From assembly GCF_932276165.1 (NCBI RefSeq), contig NC_064001.1:6517501-6581500 (forward strand): DNA of 64,000 nt, given 5' to 3'. The notes under the pieces are model-generated. The model saw nothing but the letters and a program-made list of their open reading frames with translations, was not told the DNA's origin and did not search any database. Positions 1-10,460 of this stretch are shown here, piece by piece (within the stretch, counting starts at the first letter, position 1; each line of letters starts with the position of its first letter). Position numbers and translations under genes: made by a program. The DNA comes from Plutella xylostella (taxonomy: Eukaryota > Arthropoda > Insecta > Lepidoptera > Plutellidae).

Positions 1-122
1 CAGCCCATGTTGCTACTCTGTATACGGTACGTATTTATACGCGAGTACGCGATTATATGAATTCGTATCATGTCAAACAGCGGTTAACGAAGCTGCACAA
101 ATGTAGTATGCACAAAAAATCC

Positions 123-446
123 TTACAGCTCAGGTGTGATGATCTTGGGTCCAGTTTTCTTCTTGACGGTGGGCGGGCCAGGACTAGCCGCCTTCAGTTT
201 ATTTTTAAAGTTTTTCCCGAACCTCGGCTTAGTCCTATTTCGTGTAGGTGCAGTGGGGGTAGTCGTCTCGTGAAACACTTCCACTTTCTTCGTAGGTTTT
301 AAAATTTTATTTATCGTCGCATTCAACTTGAGGAGTTCCAAGTTTTTGTCAGTAGTTAGGTTTTTAGATTTTAAGCTTAGAGTGTAGGTAGCTTTTATCA
401 CAACTATAATAAGCACAGAGTATTTTAAATAGTTTCTAATGTACAT
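123..446 (-). CDS. possible small secreted basic peptide, 107 aa
   Basis: Not recognised. A single open frame begins with a short positively charged segment, then a hydrophobic stretch (about residues 8-18, YSVLIIVVIKA) that would work as a signal peptide, with possible cleavage near TLS. The rest is Lys/Arg/Thr/Pro-rich, with no cysteines and one potential N-glycosylation site (NATI). Codons in the C-terminal half are less AT-rich than the surrounding DNA, which favours real coding. It lies downstream of two chitin-binding genes on the same strand, so it could be a secreted matrix protein. An acceptor-like TTATTATAG occurs inside the N-terminus, so the true start may lie in an upstream exon I could not find. 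It could also be a chance ORF. Confidence 0.4.
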   Translation of the reverse strand: MYIRNYLKYSVLIIVVIKATYTLSLKSKNLTTDKNLELLKLNATINKILKPTKKVEVFHETTTPTAPTRNRTKPRFGKNFKNKLKAASPGPPTVKKKTGPKIITPEL

Positions 447-928
447 GTTAACTCGTCACTATTAGGCAAAGATCACTAAGAAACAGTTATATTCGGCTAC
501 TATAAAGACAGACACAAGTTTTCTGATTATTTTATCGTGAGTATGGGGGCTGGCGCGGAGGCTGCGCACTGGCCCGCAGACGGCGCCAGCCCGGCGCCAG
601 CCGTCTCGCCCTACAGACACAGCCTGCCCTGGAGACACACTGAACTCTATGCGTTGGTTTGTTTATGCGTCGGAGACAGATGACTCATGTTTTTAGTAAA
701 AAGACTAATATATAGGTAGGATGATGAGGGTTAAATAAATAGAATATATTTTTAAATAATATAAGTATTTTATTTAATGTGTTAGGAAAAAATATATACA
801 ATTTGAAATTATACAGATTTTTAAGGGAAGTTGTGGAATAAGGCCGACTGTGGTGTTTCTTGTAAGAGGCCATAAAGGCCAACGTCCAGCAGTGGGCGTC
901 GACGGACGATGGCGATAGTAGTAGGAAG
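447..928. other. 3' flank of the two-domain chitin-binding gene, with a LINE tail fragment
   Basis: No gene seen. Positions 545-610 are a very GC-rich island in AT-rich DNA, with direct and inverted copies of GGCGCCAGC. Positions about 850-895 (AGGCC..CGTCCAGCAGTGGGCGTC) read like the 3' end of a lepidopteran RTE-type LINE and may sit in the 3' UTR of the gene at 929-1718. Confidence 0.4.
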
Positions 929-1718
929 TTAAGCACAACCAGCATTCTCAGGGTAGTCGCACACCTGAAATAAACAGAGATATAAATTAATTAACAATAA
1001 ATCATATTTTTTTAACAAGAATGAAGAAAGATTATGATTAGCATGAAAGTATGATTCTGAAAGATTGGGATTTTTGTTTATTCTGTAAAATATACGTGCA
1101 TTTTATGAAAAAACCTAAATTCAATAACAAGGATGCAATTATTACCTGAAGAACCTTGTTGTAGTGCAGTCCCGCCATACACTGCAGCAGCACCTTATCT
1201 CCCCTCACACACTGGTAGTACTGGCTGCAGTTCTCAGCCGGGAGCAGCCAGTGGACAGTGGGGCTAGAAGGGCAGCCATTGGGCAGCCACTCGCCGCTAC
1301 GACGGGCAGCCTGCCCGCAGCTGACATTCTCGGGGTAGTCGCAGTACTGCTGCTTCTCGTTGTAGAGCAGGCCGGCGGGGCAGTCCTGCTCGACGGGCTC
1401 GCCGTAGGAGCACTTGTAGAACTTGCTGCAGTCCGGGTGGGGGAGCAGCAGGTCCTCGGTCCAGGGGTCGCTCTCCGCCGGGCGCACGCTGGCTGATGCC
1501 GCCGCCGCCAGGAGTACGAGTCCAATGAATGCTGGTGGAAATATTATCATTAGGTTTTAGGAGGGTCACAATAGAAATCAATACGAATATTGACTTTGAT
1601 AGTTTAATTGACTTTGGTAGTGTACTTAAATAGTTTATATAACTAAACTCAATATACCATTGAGTTTTTATTTTACTTTAAAATGTAATAATTTTTATGA
1701 AAACCACTTACCCTTCAT
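929..1718 (-). CDS. secreted chitin-binding protein with two CBM14 (peritrophin-A) domains, 142 aa
   Basis: Three exons on the minus strand: 1712..1718 (ATGAAGG, then GTAAGT), 1146..1531 (after TTTCCACCAG) and 929..964 (after TTTATTTCAG, ending GCT TAA). The frame is kept throughout (7+386+36 nt). Reading through the 7-nt first exon gives a good signal peptide, MKAFIGLVLLAAAASAS. Two CBM14 domains follow, each with the six-cysteine pattern and the aromatic core (CSKFYKCSYG, CSQYYQCVRG; CDYPENV and CDYPENA). The family binds chitin in peritrophic matrix or cuticle through disulfide-stabilised folds, so the product is probably extracellular. The second domain is split by the last intron just before VCDYPEN. 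The next gene upstream (2425-4553) has the same architecture, suggesting tandem duplication. The ATG at 1550 would be an alternative start, but it lies in the intron of this model. Confidence 0.85.
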
Positions 1719-2424
1719 GTCGGTAAAGCTGCTGTGTTCTGTGCAGTGTTTTGGTTGTGCTCTTATTTATATTATGTATTTTAATCAAATCATCAATATG
1801 TATTTATACTGTAATCATTGATGATCTTTTGATTAAAAACTGACAAAGATTGCGGCATCCGTATCACACCATATCATAGATCTTAATTAATTTATCAAAA
1901 CAAAGCATTACAGTAATATTCCTGTGCAGGTGCTAGTTTAATACGAAAGATTTTCTTCCTATAAACTTCAGTTTATCAACTTCTATGGGTGCATGCACAA
2001 TGCTCATGCTCGCAATTTATAAATAAAGTACCTAAATAATCTAAATTTAATTAAGAGAGATTCATAACAATATTCGAATGTAAATTTTTAACCCACATAG
2101 TTTCCGATAGCAGATAATCTTATCATCCATATATATTGTTATTTTCATACTTACCACTAAGGACGGTATGTAGGTAGGTAGTTATGTAGGTAGTTGCTAT
2201 GTGTAAATAACAATCAGTAGGATCAGATACTTACTTAAACTACTTAAAAAAAATAATCTCATTAAGTGTATTCAAATAATTTTAATCAAGATAGTACGTA
2301 ATAATAAAAATGACAAATGCATAGTGGCAATTAGTGTCTCTAATTATACTTTTGTCGCCTCGTGGATCTATCCAATATACTTATAACCAATGTAATTATC
2401 TGTTTTATGCTGTAGTGTATAGTA
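1719..2424. other. spacer between two chitin-binding genes
   Basis: AT-rich DNA with no ORF that looks coding. It should contain the promoter of the gene starting at 1718; a TATTTATA string lies near 1764. Short GTAGGTAGTTAT repeats occur at 2170-2200. Nothing else was recognised. Confidence 0.5.
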
Positions 2425-4553
2425 TTACTTATAGATTTCGTATCTTTGTTGCTTTGCCACTAAGAACCTATGTATAGGCATTTTCCTGGTGCCGTGTCGG
2501 TGGCGATCCCGGCAGTCCACATCACTGGCCCACTCACACTGCTGCGCCTCCGTGTCATACAGCAGACCATCAGGGCACTCGAGAATCGCAGGCATGCCCT
2601 GAGCACACTCGTAGAATCTATTGCAACTTTCGTGGGGCAAAAGCAGACCTTCAGAGTTCGATGCCGCACAAGCCACCACTGCATCGGAATGCAGGCTTTT
2701 CCTCTTAACAATAGGGGTCATCGCTGTGAAGGGAGATTTCCGATTCCCACATTCCACTTCCCGAGCTGTACTGCACAGCTTCTTCTCTGCATTGTACAGG
2801 AGATCGTCCGGGCACGTCAGGGAAACTAGGCTCCTTCGAATACACATGTAGTATTTTTTACAGTTTTCATGAGCCATATAAAGGTCGGCCGAACCATCGC
2901 AACAAGATTTTTGGGCTGCTGAGTGGATATCGAGAGGGTACGACTTCACTATTGGTTTAACTACTGGCCTTTGAGTTCTCGATGGAGAATTCCTGTCATC
3001 ACAATTAACTTTGTCTGCCCAATCACATTCTCCCTTATCTTCGTTGAAAAGTAAATCGTCTGGGCAATCGAATGAAATAGCTTTACCTTGAGAACATTCA
3101 TAAAATTGATTACAATTCTCATGAGGTAAAAGCAAACTGTCGGATTCATCTTTACTACAAACCTCTGCGGCACTAGCGTTAAAGTTATTTTTCTTTGCTC
3201 TAAAAGTGCTTGATGGTGGGGGTATTTTTCGAGTTCCACAATCTACTGAGTCCGCCCAATCACACACTTTCCTCTCAGGGCTGTACATGAGTCCGGGGAA
3301 ACAATCGAACTCCACGGGAACTCCGCTAGCGCACTCATAAAACTGATTACAATTTTCATGTGGCAAAAGTACACTATCAGAATTATCTTGAGAGCAAGCT
3401 TCAACTGCTTCCGAATTTAGATCTACTTGTCTATCCTTAGAATTAACTATAACTGGTATTACATTCAATGATGATGGTGAAAGGGCCACCTTCGATGATC
3501 CATTCCTATCGCCGCAGTCGACATCTTCCACCCAATCACATTGTTCTTTTTTGGTATTGAAAAGAAGGCTAGTATAACAGTCGAATGCATACGGTAATCC
3601 GTGGGCACATTCATAAAATTTACTGCAATTCGCATGTGGAAGGAGTTTACCGTCTGAACCCTCGGTGGCACAGGCTTCGACAGCACTCGAGTTGTACTTC
3701 CTGTGGATTTCATCATTTACAGGTTCGTCGTGCAATGATGATGTCCTGTAATCACAGTTAACATTTTCAGGCCAATCACATTGTTTTGTTTCAGCATTGT
3801 ACAACAAGTTCACTGGGCACTCCAGAGCGACTGCTTTGCCGCCGGCGCATTTGTAAAAATTGCTGCAGTTTTCATGCGGTAACAGTAGTCCTTCAGATCC
3901 TTTCGAGGCGCAAAGTTCAGTGGCATTTATATTTTGTAAACCCTGTGTGTCTGGTTTGCTGTCTTGTGTGCTATTGTTGGTAGGTGATACCCCCTGTATT
4001 CTACCATCACAGCTTACAAGTTCAGGCCAGTCGCATGTCTGAGTGGTAGCGTTGTAGAGGAGATCAGCGGGGCAGTCTAGAATGTAAGGTTTACTATGCG
4101 AGCACTTGTAGAATTGGCTACAGTTGCGGTGAGCGAGCTGGAGCCCCTCGGTCGCTGCGCCCGCGCAGGTCGCTTGAGCGATCTGCTCATAGTTTATTTC
4201 TTCATCTTGGACTGTTTTACTGCAGTTGACATGCGCGGGGAAGTCACAAACTTGTATTTTCTGGTTGAAGTGCGTCCCCGGCGCGCAGCTGTGCTCGACG
4301 GGGGCTCCGTTGCTGCACTGGTAGAACTGGCCGCAGTCTCTGTCGTGAGGCCACAGCTGGTTCGAGGTCTGATCTGCACAAATTGATTTGATGTCCCTGG
4401 CGGCTGCAACAGCCAGACATGCCAACAAGGTGATCACTTTTTCTGAAACAATACAGATTTTATATTATTACTTTTTTACATCACAATTAACGTATTTTCT
4501 TACTTTATAGTAGCAGCTAGTAGTTATAATTAAATTGAATGCCTACCGATCAT
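2425..4553 (-). CDS. peritrophic-matrix-type protein with eight CBM14 chitin-binding domains, 674 aa
   Basis: Two exons: 4547..4553 (ATGATCG before GTAGGC) and 2425..4442 (after TTGTTTCAG), 7+2018 nt in frame. The N-terminus becomes MIEKVITLLACLAVAAARD, a signal peptide. Eight CBM14 domains follow in a row, each about 55 residues, with repeated cores such as LLPHENCNQFYECA and CDWADSVDC, separated by 15-30 residue Ser/Thr/Pro/Asn-rich linkers that could be glycosylated. Domain 7 is divergent: it starts CCDGSADLYMAHENCKKYYM and has CSTAREVEC where the others have CDW. The family cross-links or coats chitin fibrils in the gut lining or in cuticle and is secreted. The start was chosen because the downstream methionine at 4437 lacks a full signal peptide and because the tiny first exon matches its neighbour. 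Confidence 0.9.
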
Positions 4554-5060
4554 AGTGCTACTATTGCAGACGTTCGTTGATCCACTAAAATGTCTGGCCA
4601 CACTTTAAAATTGATATACACTATGGAACTTTTATAGAAAGTACTTATTACAATGTGTACTTCACTTGTTTTTCACTTCTTGAAATCTTTTATCTATGAA
4701 ATGAGTAATTGAGAGCACTTCATTAAAACATGGTGGGTAATCATTTTCCTGTAGCACTTCAAATACGGTATGCTGAAAGTTGGACTGACACACCACTGTA
4801 TATCAGACGAGCTATGTATAATATATGAGAATAGACGTTTTGGCTCCAAGACAAACGCATCTGTGCTAACATATTTAATGATGATTGAACAAACATTACT
4901 TATAAATGTTATTGTTGGGCTGAATAATATATTTTGTAGTTAGTAATAATTTACATGGAATTTTTAGGGGGGAAATGCTATGACTAAGTATTTCATGGGT
5001 TTTTTTAATTTTCACTAAGGGAAAGTCCATATTTGGCCCTTGAACATATGTACATATACA
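4554..5060. other. upstream region of the eight-domain chitin-binding gene
   Basis: AT-rich with no gene. It presumably includes the promoter of the minus-strand gene starting at 4553; TTTATAGAAAG and TATATACACT strings at about 4610-4640 could be core promoter parts. No repeat family recognised. Confidence 0.4.
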
Positions 5061-5062
5061 TG

Positions 5063-5405
5063 CACTCACGACTGTAATCCCCGAAGGGGTAGTCAGAGGT
5101 GGCTCATAAGCGAGCCACCCACTTTTCGCAGCACATTTGTAATCACGTGATAGGTTGCCAACCATATCGCCGTTTTGGAATAAGTACAATGCACTTAGGA
5201 TACACATCTAGAATCTAGATGTGCAGGTTTCCTCACGATGTTTTCCATCACCGTACGAGCACGTGGTAATATTGTACTTAAACTCCTTAATTGAAAACAC
5301 AATTGAAAGAATTCATTGGTACAGGCCAGGATTGGAACCCACGGCCTCTCGATTGAGAGGACGAGGCCTTATCCACTACCCCACCACTGCTCCTTGTCCC
5401 TTAAA
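5063..5405 (-). mobile_element. tRNA-derived SINE, minus orientation
   Basis: Read on the minus strand, 5290-5400 resembles a tRNA: GGGGTAGTGGATAAGGCC looks like an A box, and GGTTCCAATCC matches the B box with small changes. The body runs down to 5063 and carries the stretch around 5085-5135 (CCCGAAGGGGTAGTCAGAGG on the plus strand), which is related to the 3' parts of the SINE at 47.7 kb and the fragment at 19.0 kb. Family known to be transcribed by RNA polymerase III and mobilised by LINEs. No target duplication resolved. Confidence 0.6.
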
Positions 5406-6710
5406 TCATTAAGTATATAATTTAAATATTAACCTTTTTTGTTGACTGATATAAATATTCCATAATTTTTCTCACTGATTATTCTAATTAATTACTTAAA
5501 AACTTATACATATACTTAGCCGATGGAAGTCATGCTCAACCACATCCTGTATATGAGGGAACGCCAACGCAAAATGGTCAAGAGCATTTTGCAGAACATT
5601 CTTAGTACTTAATATGGTATGTAAGTACTAGGTAGTTTTCCAACGTTTATTTCTAGTACCTTTACTTTAGTATAGAATATTCTTTATTTGTACACATAAA
5701 ATAAACTTATATAACTTAAATACTAACACATATGTACAAAAATGGCGGTCTTATCGCTTAAAGCGATTTTTTTCAAGACAACCCTAAGGTTAATTATTAA
5801 TATAACCCTAAGGTGGAAGGATATTTATGATCAAAGAGGGGTCAAAGTGTACTAAAGAATATAATTATAGTTTTGTGTTCAGCAGCTAGCAGGTCTGGGG
5901 ATGCTGAAGAAAATATATCACATGTGTCTGAAAAAGCAAGCTGATTATCACAGTTTATGTAAAAATAAAACAAAATTGTGTTCAGAAAAACATCCAACTT
6001 ATAATAAAGGCAGAATGCCTACGCCGCCGTAGCAACAGGGACATATGCTACGAGGTACTACGCTGTAGCCCCAAGGATAACTGCACCTGCTACAACTGCT
6101 ACACCACGGCCGTAGCAAGGATACTCGATACTGCTACGACGTAAAAATAAATAAAATTCTATCAGTAATGTACTCAGATTTTACTTAATACATTTAATGT
6201 GTATTAAAATGACCGATTATCTTTTGTTTAGTATGCTTCAGTATTAAATTTTTGCTGTAAAACTTTACTGTACGAGTAAAGTAGTCTTATGAAGTATCGA
6301 CTTCAAAAAAAGGAGGAGGTTCTCAATTCGTCGGGATCTTTTTTTTGTACACTTGAAAGAACGCATAAATTTACTGTAACACGACTATAATTCGAAATAT
6401 TATTTTTTAGAATAACTTAAATATAGACTTCAGTCTGGAAACTTGTTGCTATCGCAAAGTTTTAAGGCATGTGTTTTTCAAATATTTAAGTATTTATAAG
6501 TTAGTAAGTATAAGTACCTATATTAGCTGAGAGAAAAATTATTAATCACCTTAAGTTTAAGAATGTTTAATATACTCAGCAATGAAATAGTTTCAGTGAG
6601 TTGGTGGTATTGCACCAAATTACTCCTACCTAAATGGACAAGGCTACCTTAATGATACCATTTGTATATTGAAGTACATTTAACAGTGCATCAGAATATT
6701 ACCAAGTAAA
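5406..6710. other. gene-free stretch with simple repeats
   Basis: No coding region. A cluster of CTACG/GTAGC words lies at 6018-6144. Positions 6296-6345 carry a fragment (CGACTTCAAAAAAAGGAGG) of the hairpin element found whole at 21.35-22.12 kb. The rest is AT-rich unique-looking DNA. Confidence 0.5.
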
Positions 6711-6714
6711 AAGA

Positions 6715-6870
6715 ATCAGACAGTCGGGTTGCCCACTTACCCGACAACTCTCTCAGGACAAACGTGCTTGTGTTGGGGTCCACCAACCCGCACTAGGCCA
6801 GCCTAACCCCTTCTTTCATTGGAAGGAGACCCGTGCCCCAGCAGTGGGGACGTGATGGGTCGTGATTATG
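6715..6870 (+). mobile_element. 3'-end fragment of a LINE
   Basis: The stretch has the GC-rich composition of lepidopteran LINE 3' ends and contains CCCGTGCCCCAGCAGTGGGG followed by ACGTGATGGGTCGTGATTATG. A related short piece is at about 12,690-12,755 (GTGGGTACCTACTTGCCCAC and following). There is no ORF left and no target duplication seen. Confidence 0.45.
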
Positions 6871-7468
6871 AAAAAGCGTCAATATTCTGTTCATATTTTA
6901 AATTAAATGTTTTCAACAAAATAATTATACTTACGTAGTTCTTACTTACTCTAAGTCATCTATAATGCTAAACTTTATCTAGAAAACATAAATATTACTA
7001 ACAAAAACAAAAGTGTATCCTATCCCTATTGATAGCAACATTCAAGGTAAGGTCAACCGTCGTCTCCGAGCAGTAGTAAAGTTAATGAACTGAGATCTGT
7101 ACAAGTGTCATCGGTGGACCAGCGTGGAACGGAACGCGAGCCACACGTCACGCGCAAACATGTACAGATCGACCAATAAATAATAAAGCTGTACACTTAT
7201 AATAAAGTGCACTATTTATAGAGATAAAAGAGTACCTACGTTAAACACAATACAATAGCCAAACAGTCATACATAAGTTTGTGGGGTGTAAAAAGCTAGG
7301 GGAAAATCAATACGCGTAGACAATCAAATAGATAATGTGTCTATTTAATATACCCAATACTTTTACCATCAATAAATTATTTTTACTTTAGGATTCAAGA
7401 TTATAATTTAAATCTTACCATAGTCATAGAATAATAAGGTATATTCAATAGAAATAATCGAAGCGTTA

Positions 7469-9588
7469 AGTAGGGTAAATCGTGGTATAACTGGCATGTG
7501 TCAGTAACTGGCACTTTGACTATAAAACTAAATATATTAAGCTTTTGGATATAGTATGACCATCTTTGATGTGTTTACAGAAATCTCCAATTATTCATTG
7601 ATATTATAGTTTAATTTTACGCCGCTAGGTGGGTATTTTCCGGCGCTGGAAATTATGTCAGTCAAAGCGGCGAAGATCGCCAAAAAAATGCACGTGCGTT
7701 AAGTTTTTCTTAAGGAGACAGCAAAAATTGTATAGCCTGTTTTCGCGAAAATAAATAAGTTTTTGATAGTGTGACAATAACAAGAAAGTAGGGGAAGGTC
7801 TAAACAATATCATAATAGCCCGATTCACTGTTATTTTAGTTGCTTTTGAGTTATATTTGAGGGTGCTAGTTACTGAAATGTAATTTATATCTTCACTTAG
7901 TAACTGGCACCCCCCTGCCAGTTACTGATATTTTGGGTTTTGTGATTTTAAGCTATTTTATACCTTCTATCGACAGAAAATACGATTTAAAGTGCACTGT
8001 AAAAACCCCCAGTGTCTAGGCAGCTTTGTTTCAATAACTGGCACGGGGCTGCCAGTTACTAATCTGCATACATTTTTTCACGCACCAATAACTGGCACTT
8101 ACTGGTGCGGTAAACATTTCTTTCATGTTTCTTTTCAGAAAAATGACTAAAATCAAGGCAATCTACAGTAGTCTGTAATTTTCCACTGCTGGACCTCTCA
8201 CCAGCAGTGACACTGCACTCTGTTCTCGACGTTCCTCATCCAACCACTACCGGTCAGCTTTATAAGGTCGTTGGTCCAGCTGGCCCGAAGGTATCTGCCG
8301 CTACCCTTGCCTATTCGTGGTCTCCACTCTAGAGCGCGTTTGCCCCACTGGTCATCGGTTCTTCGGCAGCTATGGCCGGCCTAATGCCACTTGAGCATAC
8401 AGAATTTAAGAGCTATATCGGTTACTCAAGTTCTCTTACGGATTACCTTATTTCTGATAACCACCAATCTTTCCAATGCCCGTTGATCGATTTTGAATCG
8501 GTGGACCAGTCCAACCGTCAGTGTCCACGTCTATGATCCATACGTCATCACCAGTAAGACGCATTGACTGAAGACCTTTGCCTTCAGGAATTTATGTGAA
8601 AATTTGTCAAATCTTCCCCTATGCAGTCCAATCCAGTAATATTTTGTTTTATGCACCTTACAGCTTCGTTTTCGAAGTTCCTTCTGCCTAGTCGAATAGA
8701 CTGTCCAAATTAGACATAATATACTGTTGCTGTATTAAGGCCGCTATGCATGTTACAACGAGGGAATTCCAGAACTGCCCAGGTCTAAATGGAATCAAAG
8801 GCTTTCTTATAGTCCTTGAAGAACTTGATAGAAACACGGTTCGTGATGACTTTATAAAACAGCTTGAAAACATGACTTATAAACAAAATTGGTTAAAGAT
8901 CTTCTGACGCTGTTCGAGGATAGTAATAGCTTTCAGAAGAGCTGTACTAATTCTGTCTTTACCCAGAGCATGTGAAGCTGAAAGCCGTAGAAACCTTCAA
9001 TTTCCGCAAGAAATTTCAGCTTATATAGTCTTCAACTTAGCCAGGTCACTTCTCTCAAGCTGCTGAATGAATACATCAAGGTCCACAAGCATTTGCTTTC
9101 TCCATTTCCGTTTCCAAATCCAAGGGTTTCTCGATTTGTTGCATTCATATGGACCCACGATTCGTCGCATACTTGTACTGTCATTTTGTCGTAGAAGTCG
9201 ACCATTACAACGGTGATTTTGAGTCTTACCGGTACAGAACCTAAACAGGTAATTGTACATTACCTAATATCAAATATATTATTGATTTTAGAGTACTTAT
9301 TGACCTAATTGCATGATTTTTTAAAATGTGCCAGTTACTGAAACATCATGTGACAGTTACTAATTTTTACTGCCAGTTACTAGGTTTTTTGGGGGTAGTG
9401 GATATAAACTTCATTAAAATCTAAAATTAATCATATATCTTAACCATTTATGCCTATAATTGTTCGTCATCTTATTGCCAGTAATTCAAGCCTACCAGTG
9501 CTTAAATCAGGCCAATACTTTATTTTTAATATATTTTTTTGTGTTGCTAGTCGCTTAAACTGCCAGTTACTAGTACTTTTACCCTACT
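7469..9588. mobile_element. DNA-transposon-like element with terminal inverted repeats and many TAACTGGCA boxes
   Basis: The left end reads AGTAGGGTAAA and the right end TTTACCCTACT, and homology continues inward to AACTGGCA on the left and TGCCAGTTACT on the right. Inside are about a dozen copies of AGTAACTGGCA or its complement, for example near 7488, 7503, 7899, 7916, 8033, 8050, 8087, 9328, 9351, 9370 and 9558. Several are paired head to head. Clustered subterminal motifs like these are typical transposase-binding sites. No transposase ORF is present, so it is non-autonomous. A decayed RTE LINE (about 8165-9250) interrupts it. Flanking bases give no clear target duplication, so the superfamily is open. 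Confidence 0.6.
8165..9250 (-). mobile_element. decayed RTE-type LINE nested in the TIR element
   Basis: On the minus strand this resembles the better RTE copy at 22.3-24.2 kb. FIQQLERSDLAKLKT near 9030 corresponds to FVQQLGRGHLTKLRS there, the segment around 8690 matches the TATTCGACTAGGCAGAAG region, and 8220-8400 matches its 3' end. It is about half the length of the corresponding part of the other copy, so it has internal deletions as well as stops and frameshifts. No function is likely. Confidence 0.65.
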
Positions 9589-9593
9589 ATCGG

Positions 9594-9626
<33 letters not shown>

Positions 9627-10130
9627 TATTATCACTCCACAGACTTTATGTCCGTGCCTTTTTGAGAGATCAATATATTGTGAGAGTTTGGTTGTTTTTT
9701 ATCTTCATCTTTTAACTACTCACTACTCAATGTGGAAGCTTATAATATATATATTTTATCTTTTATATATATATATACCTATATATTATTAATAATAATT
9801 TTTTTTTGCACTCCTGGAGGAAAATCTACACAGACACCTGGGAAGGGGACCCAGGTAGTGTCGGCCTTTAACCGACTAAAAACCCCCAGTTGTGCATTTC
9901 TTGTTTTTTTTTTTTTTTTTTTTTCTTTTTTTTTTTCTTTGTTCTATCTATTCTAAGTACTATCGGTTAGAAAATGTAGAGTTCTAAATTATCATCTATG
10001 CTACGATATCTGTTCATAGTCTCCACTCTGTAGGTATATCCGAGATGTACTGGTTGCGGAAATCCTCGAGGCCAGAGTGCAGTTTCCTTATGGGAGACAT
10101 AAAGTTTTAAGATTTATATTTAGATACATA
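9589..10130. other. low-complexity stretch with poly-T tracts
   Basis: A long T run at 9594-9619, TA/TATATA repeats at 9745-9790 and a second T-rich run at 9900-9940. Between them, 9810-9895 (CTCCTGGAGGAAAATCTAC and onward) has a balanced composition suggesting an old interspersed repeat. No gene. Confidence 0.4.
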
Positions 10131-10460
10131 TTATTGTAATGAAATGCCGGTCAACCTGTACCCAAGACATCAATGAAGACAGCGGCGCCACCGTCGCCTT
10201 CATTTATCTCTGCGCTGAGAGCTGCGCGTGCGTCACTGCACACTCCACGGCTCGGCCAATCAGTGACGCGGCCGCGCGCCAACTAACATGTTGTGTGTCT
10301 GACCTCCAACGCTATTCGCTGCGTACATACATACATACCCTCGGGGCTAACCCGCGACAGTGATCTTCCAGAAACAAAAGAATGCCAGCAAAACGGAATG
10401 TCGTTCCCTCGCCACCTGTTAAAGTCAAAGGTCGCGCCAGGGGCCGCCCGGCCTCATCCT
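10131..10460. promoter_or_regulatory. GC-rich island, possible orphan promoter
   Basis: CpG-containing island in AT-rich DNA with a CCAAT-like box (CGGCCAATCAGTGACGCGG near 10,252) and several CGCG words. No adjacent ORF supports a gene, so this could be a promoter of an unseen non-coding or distant first exon, or an old repeat. Composition is the only evidence. Confidence 0.2.
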
